64,000 nucleotides of DNA from assembly GCA_964035575.1 (NCBI GenBank), contig OZ037833.1, positions 1,054,001 to 1,118,000 on the forward strand, written 5' to 3'. Shown here in pieces: positions 21,901 through 30,786 of the stretch; position 1 is the first letter of the stretch, and the number at the start of each line of letters is the position of its first letter. Below the pieces are notes generated by a model. The model did not search any database and was not told the origin of the DNA. It saw only the letters and a program-made list of their open reading frames with translations. The DNA comes from Rhynchopus sp. YZ270_cl-10. Lineage: Eukaryota; Euglenozoa; Diplonemea; Diplonemida; Diplonemidae. The position numbers were made by a program, and so were the translations under genes.

Positions 21901-23022
21901 AAGGGTAAGAAGCTCGACGCATCCGTCGGCATGCATTAACACTCCGGACCCCTCTTTAACATTGTTCTGCCAAATACCTTCAAACACCGTGCCATCTGCA
22001 AGGCAAAGCACCCCTTTTCCATGGCGTTTGCCTTCACGAAACCAGCCTTTATAAAAATTTTCTCCTTGGAACGGTGTTTCGAGGTTCGACATCGAAGTTC
22101 CAACGGAAGTGACGACAGATGCCTGGGCATGGGTTGTGGCGTGGCGGGGGCGGGATTTGCAGAGCCAGGTGTAGGTTCCGTAGCCGTCGGGCTTGCCGTC
22201 GACCCATTCGCCTTCGAATTTTTCAATTCGGCCGGTTTGGGCGTCTTGGGAGATGGAAGAGGTGTTGGCAGGCCCGGTGCTCATTGGAGTGAGTGGGGCT
22301 GCAAAGAGCGCGGAGCACGGTGAGTTTGGGGTGTCCTCTGGTTGCGATGTGGCGAAGGAGGCTGTTGTGTTGTGCTCCGCTGCAAGCGCAAGCATCGCGC
22401 GGGTCTGTAAAGCCGCCGCCGCGTTGGTAGGTGCCCCCGGCAACACCCACTGCATCGCGCCGTATCCAAACATCCGCCCCCCAACCCACTGCCCTTCGTA
22501 CACAGAGCCGCTCGCATACTGCTGTCTCCCCCACCCCTGCTTCACACCCTTCACAAACTCACCTTCATAGAAATGAGTCTCAGCGGTGTTGTAGTACAGC
22601 ACGCCGAGACCGTGCTTCACCCCTCCCCGCCATTCACCAAGGTACCGTAGACCGGATTTGGTGTAGACACCTTTTCCTTCGCGGCGGCCGTTGGAGACTT
22701 CACCTCGGTAGACCCCTCCGTCAGGCCATGTGTAGCATCCGGTTCCCTTCATTTGACTGCCATTGAAGGCGCCGGAGTAGCTAACAGAGTCATGCCAAGT
22801 GAGTTGGCCATGGCCGTGGAGCTTGCCGCGGTGGAGGTCCCCTGTGTATTCGCTTTTGTTGCAGAGAGTGACCGTGCCGGATCCAGAGTAGCGTCCGTCC
22901 TTTACGCCGCAAGTGCTCGAGGTAATGGCATGTGTTGCCATATCAGTGGCCATCCCATCTTCTGGTGACAAATCATCAAGAAGAAGTTGTGAAACAGCCG
23001 CTGCAGAGAATGGGGCCGTCAT
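18919..23022 (-). CDS. RSPH10B-like MORN-repeat protein (radial spoke head), expanded
   Basis: Single exon of 1367 residues from the ATG reading MTAPFSAAAVSQ. About six MORN repeats lie at residues 55-190 and about three more near 265-370 (YKGWFREGKRHGKGVL is typical). The C-terminal half follows human RSPH10B in order: a leucine-rich helix (VKDLLARHLPQLKLLYKFYA), LHQLWALLREAQVTDGDMTL, LFPTMLQCLVRIAHVKA, LLTLFALYAQ plus MQLRDLLRLLRDFDV, and YHEFTGALGIIACLAYT. In RSPH10B these blocks sit in about 870 residues. Here they are spread by long low-complexity Ser/Thr/Pro inserts. Radial spokes regulate dynein in motile 9+2 axonemes, so the organism should bear a flagellum. Orthology rests on recalled block order, not an alignment. 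Confidence 0.8.
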   Translation of the reverse strand: MTAPFSAAAVSQLLLDDLSPEDGMATDMATHAITSSTCGVKDGRYSGSGTVTLCNKSEYTGDLHRGKLHGHGQLTWHDSVSYSGAFNGSQMKGTGCYTWPDGGVYRGEVSNGRREGKGVYTKSGLRYLGEWRGGVKHGLGVLYYNTAETHFYEGEFVKGVKQGWGRQQYASGSVYEGQWVGGRMFGYGAMQWVLPGAPTNAAAALQTRAMLALAAEHNTTASFATSQPEDTPNSPCSALFAAPLTPMSTGPANTSSISQDAQTGRIEKFEGEWVDGKPDGYGTYTWLCKSRPRHATTHAQASVVTSVGTSMSNLETPFQGENFYKGWFREGKRHGKGVLCLADGTVFEGIWQNNVKEGSGVLMHADGCVELLTLRANVIEAKRVLFAGTAPRRQGESKVANPLQGLTVHDTLMGDPLGLGIAELLDCNDADKAVELRRVKDLLARHLPQLKLLYKFYAMVGASILIKTPSDARREEARRLRFERLISQRCLEEGAQSCLTATTELHQVQLSAEEAAFRTPAAFLAEHNNEDTTAPRYSSRREVLIRKLNTACQEVSQGANDIAIKVGGADEESGPPPPAVTPGSKQGSAKGFAPLQAPPKLQSHRPAPPSPLHDEAPTGLRLHQLWALLREAQVTDGDMTLHRCNRIIQQLVARQPQERDDLQGLDDVPEDKEPTTEPQQASSEQFDTVSMMSVPRVRSVKSNRTKQTDMSRVSSAADAKSRANTTCESEPSSAVSKDMRNGLVARVRAQQRDDPDDPQLTILFPTMLQCLVRIAHVKAKHTSGHAYANVAKGLTLCDRVNWLFTEFLTPLVEAINNAATSSVGPALCLPRCTPQPCANLSHKSPKQAELALKRTGAKKLNCTTDITFAGTTRPLNVELIKDDSTPVSPSLSCHDSSEGSQESFSISDEVTVIPSSDDKRDTLKAKPTPQKPPLPAAVSAVTVADKAQTCLHEKHMVATVTSTTVTSEPGEAPVTVYVESYRSSTTPLPCHDCVCLGLRSGLQHEQESVLDGKYCRAVQQQQACLDTIEEHQYQTRHKSSDVRERITPSEANRAKALLKTLEMPHRLPLHGVPLRILLLSRPVVEVVAAHSGTLLTLFALYAQDGAMQLRDLLRLLRDFDVHSAAPLETAPNTAEKVATLVCNTILASNTSEANKSYAKEVKKGLLAELRPPSTPLLPQSATCIIRTVLWSLLGVDPDAQCQLRTRGEMAARQKEVAEEVVIAARCTSLATPPEYEEEQRRLLGVSASSTAVAESTIKVDPILRDRLVARDEIKTDPTWFPPAIADSLVTDTWLLAFSTLPLLYHEFTGALGIIACLAYTTPSQPIPSPQEVVNCSYEDELAEKVSRLLGHIEAHPEMKVVLAKKGE

Positions 23023-24780
23023 GAGGGGAGGGGGAGGAGGGCAGAGAGAGTGGTGAAGCAATGCGGAAGATGACGGAAAACAACAGAGGGAATGAGAGAG
23101 GGAGGGGGTGTGTATGTGTGTGTGACCCCCCACCACCACACCGCACACCACTCACAAGAAATACGCGAAGAGGAAAACCCCCAGGGTTGGGTTGGCTTCG
23201 AGGGAGAGGGGCTGAAGTTGGTGGTAGGTTGGGTGGCAAAGAGAGAATATGGGGGATTGACCCAGGGCTAACACATGGAGACAGAAGGTGTGGAGAGGGA
23301 ACTGCAGTGGCAGAAAGTGGGTGCTGCTGGCCCCTCAGTCCAACAACATGGGAGAAGCGGACGAGGTGTCAACCCCTGTGACGGTCCCACAACTCTCACT
23401 GTAGATGCAACCACTGCCGTCGCAGAACCCCACCCACCCATGACACCACCCCCACAGCGGGAATCAAACCAGGACGGCTGTGACCTCCTTGATGCACCTG
23501 GTAATCGTACTTAGCTGGGGACCACGTTGCGTGATAAGAATCGCTGACCCGCTTCTCCAACATAGTCTGCAGCCATATGCCGACCCATCCTCCCGGGTCT
23601 GCTCCCTTACCATCCGCCGTACCACCAACCATGTGTGCATGTGGGCCCCTCCCACCCTGCCCAAGGTACAAAGCCAAAGCCACCGCCTGCTACCCAAGAA
23701 CCCATCAGAGGCCATGTGCGGGGTGCCCACAACTCTCGCGTTGCATCGTTCTGAACCCCACCCTACCACTGCAACCCAATCGCTCATTGTTCCTCTGTTC
23801 GAACCCTCTCCTCTCGTCCAGACAGTTCGAGCAGATTCCACCCACCCTCAACCCACGCAGCTTTTCTATGGGTGGATCACAAAGGCCACATGCGCAGCTT
23901 TTGAGATAGGCCCACTACGTCGAGACCTAAGTCCAGAACCTAGCTCGCAACCCCATCAGGCCATGGCTGACCTGTGCATGCAGCACAGTTCTTGCCGAAA
24001 CCTGCAAACGCTCACCCTCCCCGATTCGCAACCCGCTCACATCTCTTACCACACCACGGAGCCACGTGCTCACATTGCCTCAGCAAAACCCCTGCTGTGT
24101 CTGACGGGACAGTGGTATTTTGCATGATTCCGAAGTATCAAGCAGCGCCCCTACAGTCCGCAGGCAGCTAACACCCCCCCTCCCCTCCCGCTAATGCTCA
24201 CTCACAAATGCATTTCGATGGATGCCATCATCAAAGCAAATGCATCAGAATGCAGTACTGCCACCATTTACCATCCCACCCCCTCTAGCTGCAGTGCTGA
24301 TAATATACAGACGCCCTCCGCCCCCACAACACTGTACAATATTCCACACACACACAGCCTTTCAAAGCACCCCCACACACAACATTCTGATATAGTCATA
24401 CCCCATTCTCAGGTAATATTCCGCTCAGGAAAATGCCTCGCAACAATGGTTTTGCCAAAGGACACATCACCCACCCCCACCCCACCCCCCCACCCTTTGA
24501 TAAGTCAGTCCCGTCCACGCTCATCCCCCTTTCGCCTTTTAAGTGTAAACATCTCACTGTTCATCGCGGAAGCAGGCGCTGTACCAAAAAAACAGGGGAG
24601 GAGCATAAGCAGAAGGCGTGCACGCTCGATTCAGGAAGAAAGGGAAATGTGAAAGGTTTAAAAAAAAGGGGGGGAGGGAGGAGGGGGAAGAGTGGTTTCA
24701 ATTATGGGGGTTACTATTTGCGAAGTCATTTTTTGTTTTGTTGGATTTTTGATCCAACTGTTCTTTCTGAAAAATAAACG
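23023..24780. other. C-rich gene-free spacer
   Basis: Unlike other spacers this 1.7 kb is GC-rich, with many CCCACCC and CCCCAC words on the plus strand. It has only short unrelated open frames on either strand. TGTTCGAACCC at about 23799 and minus-strand GGTTTGATTCCCGC near 23460 are B-box-like but no cloverleaf forms around them. A perfect palindrome AAAATAAACGCGTTTATTTT ends the region. I recognise no gene. Confidence 0.5.
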
Positions 24781-24797
24781 CGTTTATTTTTTGAATG

Positions 24798-24896
24798 CAG
24801 TAACACAACAAACATCGGTAGGGTAAAAAAACCCTGGAGTTTTTGAAATTCTAAAACCCACCTTAGTTTTTACCACCGGTGTTTGTTGTGTTACTG
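24798..24896. mobile_element. 99-bp foldback MITE
   Basis: Ends CAGTAACACAACAAACA and TGTTTGTTGTGTTACTG, continuing with CGGT/ACCG and GGTAAAAA/TTTTTACC after a one-base offset. No clear target duplication is visible. Confidence 0.65.
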
Positions 24897-24962
24897 TAAA
24901 CGAAAGTATTTTGCTAATGGGGGAATCTACATAGTCGTTGAGTGGAACTATTTTATTTTATT

Positions 24963-25155
24963 TTTGAAAACTTGGTTGTATTAGTGTAGCCACCCTAGAG
25001 TGTGCTCCACTATTTTTTTTTGAATTTTTTGGGTATTAGTGCAGACACCGGAGGAAGCCTACACCTTGCTTTTTGTTTGTTTGCGCTTCATAACGTTTTG
25101 ACCGTGCATCGGTGGACGCAGGCACTGGTTCTCCGCGGGTTATCGAATCCCAGGA
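24963..25155. repeat. SINE-like types B, B-variant and D in tandem
   Basis: Type B: TTGAAAACTTGGTTGTATTA, GTGTAGCCACCC, AGAGTGTGCTCCACTAT. A diverged B follows with TATTAGTGCAGACACCGGAG. Then type D: CATCGGTGGACGCAGGCACT, GGTTCTCCGCGGGTTATCGA, ATCCC. Confidence 0.65.
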
Positions 25156-25411
25156 GGAAAAAGAAAAAGAAAAATTGTAGCGCTGATCGACGAAGGCCCG
25201 CAAAAAAAAATAGAAAACGACTTCAGGATATGACAGTTAAATGAAATAAAGAAAACACTTTTTCGTTTATCGCACCGCAAAAGGTTTGTGTTTTTCACTG
25301 ATGAATGTGAGTGATGTTAGTGGAAAAACAATACGCTAAAGCGGGCACGCACCATCCGTCGTTTTCCATTTCTATTCGTCAATGCTTGATAACACAAAAA
25401 AAAAAAAAAAC

Positions 25412-25492
25412 AACTTTTGGTGCAATGACCGGCGCACCGGGATGGACACCCAACCATGCAGTCCATCCATTTCGTGGTCTACATCTGAAGAA
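25412..25492. repeat. SINE-like repeat type E, most complete copy
   Basis: CTTTTGGTGCAATGACCGGC, GCACCGGGATGGACACCCAA, CCATGCAGTCCATCCATTTC, GTGGTCTACATCTGAAG and an A-run. Confidence 0.7.
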
Positions 25493-25876
25493 AAAAATAA
25501 CGTTGACCAACCTCGTTCACCACAACCCCTCCCCCATTTACTGATAGCTGTGTGGTGTGTTCCGATAATCACCTACCTATATACGAAACACACCAAAAAA
25601 GAAGTTGTTAGATTTTAGAGTTCTAATTTTATTTCTTTTTGGAGTTTAAGAGTTCTTAGAGTTCTAATTTGATGCGCTCTGATGGTAAAAAAAGGACGCC
25701 AGCATGTTCACATACCCAGCGTAGCCACGATCATCACACCCATCCCACCCCACCCCCTATTTCCTGATGCAGCAAGATTTCATGGCGGAAAATCATTTTT
25801 TTTTCCAGTTTGAAATCTGATGGAAATAATTTGGAAGATAGCCAATAGTCTGGGGTGTTGTTTTTTTTAAATTTTT

Positions 25877-25945
25877 TTTTGATAAATTGTTTGGAGTAGT
25901 GTAGTTGCCTCGGTTGTGTTGCCACAGTTGTGCAATCTCCACTGT
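25877..25945 (-). repeat. SINE-like repeat type F
   Basis: TTTGATAAATTGTTTGGAGT, AGTGTAGTTGCCTCGGTTGT, GTTGCCACAGTTGTGCAATC and TCCACT. T-run on the left, so poly(A)-like at its 3' end on the minus strand. Relatives at 42168-42240, 12050-12115 and 9003-9058. Confidence 0.65.
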
Positions 25946-26084
25946 CTTTTTTTTGCCTTCTCGAAAAGGAGGGAAAAGAAAGGCAATAAAAAAACGGCAA
26001 CAAACGGGGGAAATAAGAAAGTTGGGGGGAAAAAATGGCACTTCGCTGTGCTCACTACTGCTAAAAAAATAATATCTTGGTACG

Positions 26085-26225
26085 ATGATCAACGCCTTGG
26101 AGAAAAAATAGAAACTTAACACTCATCACAACGATAAAACCCATGGGAGAGGGGTTGTGGTGAAACGCACACACTGTGTTCAAAATGCTTTGTTTCTATT
26201 TCCTCCTTCATTTCGTGAGGTGGCA
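26085..26225. repeat. Dispersed repeat, type H
   Basis: Second copy of the unit at 7905-8105, lacking that copy's middle segment. Confidence 0.6.
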
Positions 26226-26400
26226 AAAAACTAACTCTGTTAAGGGATACCCCCTGAATGGGCTTCACAGGGTGGTGCACATATGCGTATGAGCAAATAG
26301 GAAAAAAACAAACAAAAAGTGAGGTGTGTGCAAAAACGCTTCTGAGACGCAAGGCACGACACTCCTTGGAAAAAGTGGTTATTTTTATTTTTTTACCTAA

Positions 26401-26715
26401 GGGCTTAGTTATTTTTTTTTTTGGTACGCGTCCGGGACCCCCCTCAAATTTTGAGCGCGCGCGCGCAAAAAAAAATAAAATACCAAAAAAAAATAACTTG
26501 TTTTGGCCTGCAAAATCAATGTTGTGCCCAAAAAAAAATATTTCGAAAAAAAATATTCGAAAAAAAAAAAATGTTGAAATTTTCCAACTTTTTTTTTATA
26601 CTTTTCCATGCACACCACACCGGCATATTTTTTTTTATTTTTTATTTTTTATTTTTGGATTTCCAAAAATTTGAGCGCGCGCGGACGCGTACCAAAAAAA
26701 AAAATAACTAAGCCC
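26401..26715. mobile_element. 315-bp MITE with long inverted ends
   Basis: The first and last roughly 34 bases are near-perfect inverted repeats, starting GGGCTTAGTTATTTT and including TTTGGTACGCGTCCG. TAA precedes and follows the element (26398-26400, 26716-26718). Subterminal GAGCGCGCGCGC tracts occur near both ends. The core is A/T-rich and non-coding. Confidence 0.75.
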
Positions 26716-26804
26716 TAACTCGGATTCCCCAGCCTGGATACGAGACAGAAAACAAAAAATGTGCGCTCTGCACACTGCAATATATAGTAAAAAAAGTAAG
26801 AGAA

Positions 26805-26946
26805 GTTGGTGGCCGACGACCCCAAAATAGCAGAAAGTAGCAGAAAAATAGCACAACAATAGCACCCCCTTTCAGCCACACCAGAAGTTGTGCAAACGCC
26901 TCACCGTTCATCAGCGGACGCAGGCACTGATTCTCCGTGGGTTATC
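26805..26946. repeat. GGTGTGGC-type mini element followed by type D repeat
   Basis: 26805-26885 runs from GTTGGTGGCCGACGACCCC to CCCCCTTTCAGCCACACCAG, with inner AAATAGCA repeats. A type D unit abuts it (GTTGTGCAAACGCCTCACCG, TTCATCAGCGGACGCAGGCA, CTGATTCTCCGTGGGTTATC). Confidence 0.55.
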
Positions 26947-27237
26947 TTTAAACAAAGGTTGAAAGATGAGGAAGCTTCACGTGCACATATATCTCAAACA
27001 AAAAAGAAAAAGAAAAAACGTGATCAATCCGTGTAACTGCCCCCTCTAGGCATTTGGCGAGCCACAGAAGGGTTATTGAACCTTGACACGTTGTGTGATA
27101 TTCTAATAGTTTAAAAAAAAAAAAATGGGGGGTGCGCGCAAAAGAGTGGATCCCTACGTGCTACACTAGACGCAAGAAAACACTGCCAGCACGCCACACG
27201 CCCTAGAGAGGGTGTGTGAAGGAAAAAAAAAAAACAA

Positions 27238-27350
27238 ATGATTTTTTGTTGAAAACTTGGTATTAGTGTAGACACCCGAGGATGAACTCCACTATATTTT
27301 TCTTTCCTTTTTTTCTTTTGTAAGATGAGCCGCCTCATATGGGCATCTTA
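27238..27350 (-). repeat. SINE-like types B and A downstream of the glycosyltransferase gene
   Basis: Type B variant: TTGAAAACTTGGTATTAGTG, TAGACACCCGAGGATGAACT, CCACTAT. Then a shortened type A: TTTTGTAAGATGAGCC. The rest of 26950-27576 is homopolymer-rich with no gene. Confidence 0.55.
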
Positions 27351-27576
27351 ACTATGGGGAGGAAATGTCTCAAAAAAAAAAAGCTGTGTGTAGGAATACA
27401 TAGGTTCTACCTAACTGGGGAAAGTCATCCCCCCAAAAAAAAAAGAAAAAGAAAACCATCAAAATCAAACACATCTGAGCAAAATCTAGTATACGTTTTT
27501 CTTCTTTTTCTTCCCCCCTTCTTCATGACAATTTTTAATCTAATTTATTTACCCCACCCCCACCCCCTCCCAAACC

Positions 27577-30054
27577 TCACCATCCATCTCTGATGTTGAT
27601 GCCTTCTTTTTCGGGGTGTTGCTTTATATCGAGGACTTCCTCATACGTTGAGAGGAGCGTCGCGAAGGCACGCTCCCAGGTGTAGTTCTTCGCCGCAGAC
27701 CGTGCAGCGAGGGAGAGGCGCGCTCGGAGAGATGCGGAGGCGATGAGGGCTTTGAGGTGGTGCACGTAGTCCTCTGTCTTCGAAGGGTCGCAGAGGTAGC
27801 CTGTTGTGCCATGACGAACGAGGTTGGACGTCCCCGACGCATTTGACCCCACAACAGGAAGCCCACTGGACATGGCCTCCAATACAACATTCCCCCAGGT
27901 CTCGGTTGTGCTCGGAAAAAAAAACACATCCGAGCTTGCAAACGCATAGGAGAGCTCCTCTTCGCTCGCACGCCCCAAAAACCTAGAGTCAGGCAGCTCT
28001 TTTTGCAGCCACCCCCTCGCCGCCCCATCCCCTACAATAACGTTCGAAAACACCACCCCCGCAGCTTGAAGCGCCTTGATGACATCCACGTAGACCTTCA
28101 AATTTTTTTCTAACACCAATCTGCTAGCAAACAGCACAACCACCTCGGAGTCTGCCACACCCCGCCAATCAGCACACCGTTTCAAAGGATGGAACACATC
28201 GATATCAACCCCTCTCGCCCAGAGATTAATCCCTGAGGTGATTCCGTTGTCCCTCAATTCATCTTTCACCGCCTCTGTCGGAGGCAATACCCGGGTACAT
28301 CTATTAAAAAACGGCCTCACTGAAAACCAATAAAGCGACTCTAAAAAGGTAAACCCATAATACCTAAAATACGTATTAAACCTGGTGTGGTACGAACAGA
28401 CCGAGGGAATTCCACGGGAGGCACCCCAAGCAATAGCTTCTGCCGCAGCGCTGTCGGGGGTGGCGGAGTGGATGACATCTGGTTTGAACCTCTCCAATTC
28501 CCTCTGACCTTCCTGCCCCAACCCTGAAGCATAGTAGTAATCCCCTTTGCCTAAGACATAACCGCTAACTCCATTTACCTGGACCACCCGGCCGGCAAAG
28601 TTTGGTATCCCGCTTTCTGTAGGACGGTCTGGAGTGAAGACCAACACTTCGTGCCCCTGATGCAATAAAAACCGTACCATTCGGTTTATCGTTAACGCAA
28701 CCCCATCCACTACACCACTGTACACCCCGGTGGTAACTGCAATGCGAAGTTTTCGTTTGCTTATGACCACCTCTTTTGCGACGTGAAGAGCTGACGTATT
28801 TAATGCGGCTTTGCATGGTGGGATTGCAGCATGCGATAACACTTCGGGTGTGCTGTGGCAACAATCTAACATAAAAATCAAAATGCTCACCAATACTGCA
28901 ACCACTACACATCGTCCTGCCTTCAAAAACAACAGAGACGGCGAGCTAGGTGATACGACACTCTGTTTAAAGTTGATTTGGAATAACAACACTAGGCACA
29001 ATGCTGTGATGGTCAAACACAATAGAGGCGGGCCTGATTTGACCAACGGTGCCCAAAGGTCAGATGAAAGCAGCTCCCAACCATTCGCAGGCAGCCACAT
29101 CGACGATCCTCCTACCACTTCATGCGCGGACGGCAGCGGGTGTGTCGTATTCCCCCAGATCACAGACAGATTTGTCACACATCGGCTACGATCAATCATA
29201 TGCTGCCCACTCGCACGCCGCGAGCTAAGACCCGACATCCACAACCCAAACAGCCAAGACCCATAGTCCACCACTTCGTCGGTGGGTGTATAGAACAGCG
29301 GTGGTTCCTTCATGTAGTGTGCAGCAACGAACTGCATTGCCACGTCCTCGCAGTTCGTGTTGTCCTCAACGAGTTGGCGTGACTTCACGACTGCTTGATC
29401 TTCATCAGAGGAATACGCCCGCAGCAACGAAGCAGGAAGGAAGGCCGCCTTCGTCAACACAATGTGGTACTGCTTCCACAACGCTACTGCAGGGTATGCA
29501 CGGTACCGCCATCCCCTCCCCGCCTTCTGTAAGGTCCGTGGAAAAAACCCGACAATCCTCTTAGGCTGCCCCCGCCAAGCATCATGCGCACCGTGCAAAT
29601 CCCGGCACGACACCCTCACATCGTCGTCAATTGAAAACACTGCATCGGTCGTTAAATTCCGCAACATCTTAAACCGTGTGTTCAGAGATGCAGCTGGGTA
29701 GTGTACATCTATGTACACCGGAGCACCATAGCCTGCTCGGAAGGATGGTGGTGTGCGTGCCTCCACCCATACCAGGCGTACTTCGGAGACTCTCCCGCAG
29801 GATCGGTAGTAGTTTGCAGCAGCGAAGGCGGATTTCGGTCGTTTAAAGGTCGATAACACCACAGTGAAGCACGATGCATCACCCCCTTCCTCCCCACCCC
29901 AACACCGTCCCCCATCCACCTGCTGCCTCTGTCTTGCAGCACTCATATCCCCCGACGCAATAAGCTGCTTCACCTGCACACATTCTAAATACGCCAGCAC
30001 CAACACCACAGGAACAAACACAGCTAGGTCCACCCAACGTCTCCATCGAAGCAT
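27577..30054 (-). CDS. Two-domain Golgi-type glycosyltransferase: GT64 (exostosin-like) fused to GT4
   Basis: Single exon, 825 residues. Residues 9-25 form a signal anchor (type II topology). Residues 62-265 are a GT64/exostosin C-terminal-type domain: FTVVLSTFKRP, NTRFKMLRNLTTDAVFSIDD with the DDD metal motif at 143-145, and NCEDVAMQFVAAH at 234-246. Two hydrophobic segments follow at about 342-362 and 381-398. Residues 435-805 are a GT-B fold GT4 domain: GVVDGVALTINRMVRFLLHQ, HTRFNTYFRYYG, and the E-x7-E motif as ETWGNVVLE (Glu718, Glu726). The second half resembles SQD2/GDP-mannose-dependent transferases. The two TM segments between the domains would place both catalytic domains on the same membrane face if each spans. 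A bifunctional enzyme making a repeating or two-step glycan is inferred. Donor sugars cannot be told from sequence. Confidence 0.85.
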   Translation of the reverse strand: MLRWRRWVDLAVFVPVVLVLAYLECVQVKQLIASGDMSAARQRQQVDGGRCWGGEEGGDASCFTVVLSTFKRPKSAFAAANYYRSCGRVSEVRLVWVEARTPPSFRAGYGAPVYIDVHYPAASLNTRFKMLRNLTTDAVFSIDDDVRVSCRDLHGAHDAWRGQPKRIVGFFPRTLQKAGRGWRYRAYPAVALWKQYHIVLTKAAFLPASLLRAYSSDEDQAVVKSRQLVEDNTNCEDVAMQFVAAHYMKEPPLFYTPTDEVVDYGSWLFGLWMSGLSSRRASGQHMIDRSRCVTNLSVIWGNTTHPLPSAHEVVGGSSMWLPANGWELLSSDLWAPLVKSGPPLLCLTITALCLVLLFQINFKQSVVSPSSPSLLFLKAGRCVVVAVLVSILIFMLDCCHSTPEVLSHAAIPPCKAALNTSALHVAKEVVISKRKLRIAVTTGVYSGVVDGVALTINRMVRFLLHQGHEVLVFTPDRPTESGIPNFAGRVVQVNGVSGYVLGKGDYYYASGLGQEGQRELERFKPDVIHSATPDSAAAEAIAWGASRGIPSVCSYHTRFNTYFRYYGFTFLESLYWFSVRPFFNRCTRVLPPTEAVKDELRDNGITSGINLWARGVDIDVFHPLKRCADWRGVADSEVVVLFASRLVLEKNLKVYVDVIKALQAAGVVFSNVIVGDGAARGWLQKELPDSRFLGRASEEELSYAFASSDVFFFPSTTETWGNVVLEAMSSGLPVVGSNASGTSNLVRHGTTGYLCDPSKTEDYVHHLKALIASASLRARLSLAARSAAKNYTWERAFATLLSTYEEVLDIKQHPEKEGINIRDGW

Positions 30055-30786
30055 CTTGCCCTAAGGGAAAGGGAAAAGGGAGGGGGGTATAGGGAGCGCT
30101 GAAGACAGAGCTAACAACCCATTAAAATATAAAGTAGATGGGAGAAGGGAGGAGGGGAGGGGAAGGGGAAGGGCACACTGGAAGGGATAGGGAGAGGATG
30201 GGGGGGGTTTTTGTGTGGTAGTGGTGTTGGGTTTCGGACCTGATTCTGCAGTGCTCATCGTATCGTACTGCGATGCGATATGTTTGGTCGAAAAAAAAGG
30301 GCGCTACTGGTGCTCACGACGACCCTATGTTGCGTAGTTGTTGCGTACTAGGTACTTTTTATTTCTGGGGTACCAGCTACAGAAATTTTGTTTGGGTATA
30401 GACAACAAAAAGTCGCTTTAAAAGAAGGGGCCTTTTTTTTATTAGACACACATATTGTTTCTTAGTGCTACGTTAACCCACCCCCTCGAAAGATGCGTAA
30501 GGACACACCACACACAATTCTAAAAAAAAAAAATACAAAAAAGTGGCCATCTTTCTCAGCACGACTGAGACGACCCTGCGATGCGAGTCTATTACATCGA
30601 GCGACTTTAAAGACAGAGCTTGCACAGGAGGCAACTACACTCCGATACTTCCTCAAAATATTTTTTTTAAATGGTTGTAGACAACAAAAGGTCGCCAATT
30701 TTCAATGAGAGTTGCTATTTTTGGGTAACAAAATTCTCTCCATTCGAGGAGAGCAATTCTTCAAAATAAAAAAAACGCACAACCCA
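30055..30786. other. Spacer with a short direct repeat
   Basis: GACAACAAAA-GTCGC occurs at about 30401-30416 and 30669-30684, each next to T-rich tracts. G-rich (plus) near 30061-30230. No gene recognised. Confidence 0.4.

Noticed and set aside
23420-23520. Possible tRNA on the minus strand around GGTTTGATTCCCGC
   Set aside because: T-arm pairing has mismatches and no D-arm or anticodon stem forms at the right distance.
23480-24127. 215-codon plus-strand open frame
   Set aside because: No domain, opposite to all genes, composition explained by C-rich spacer.
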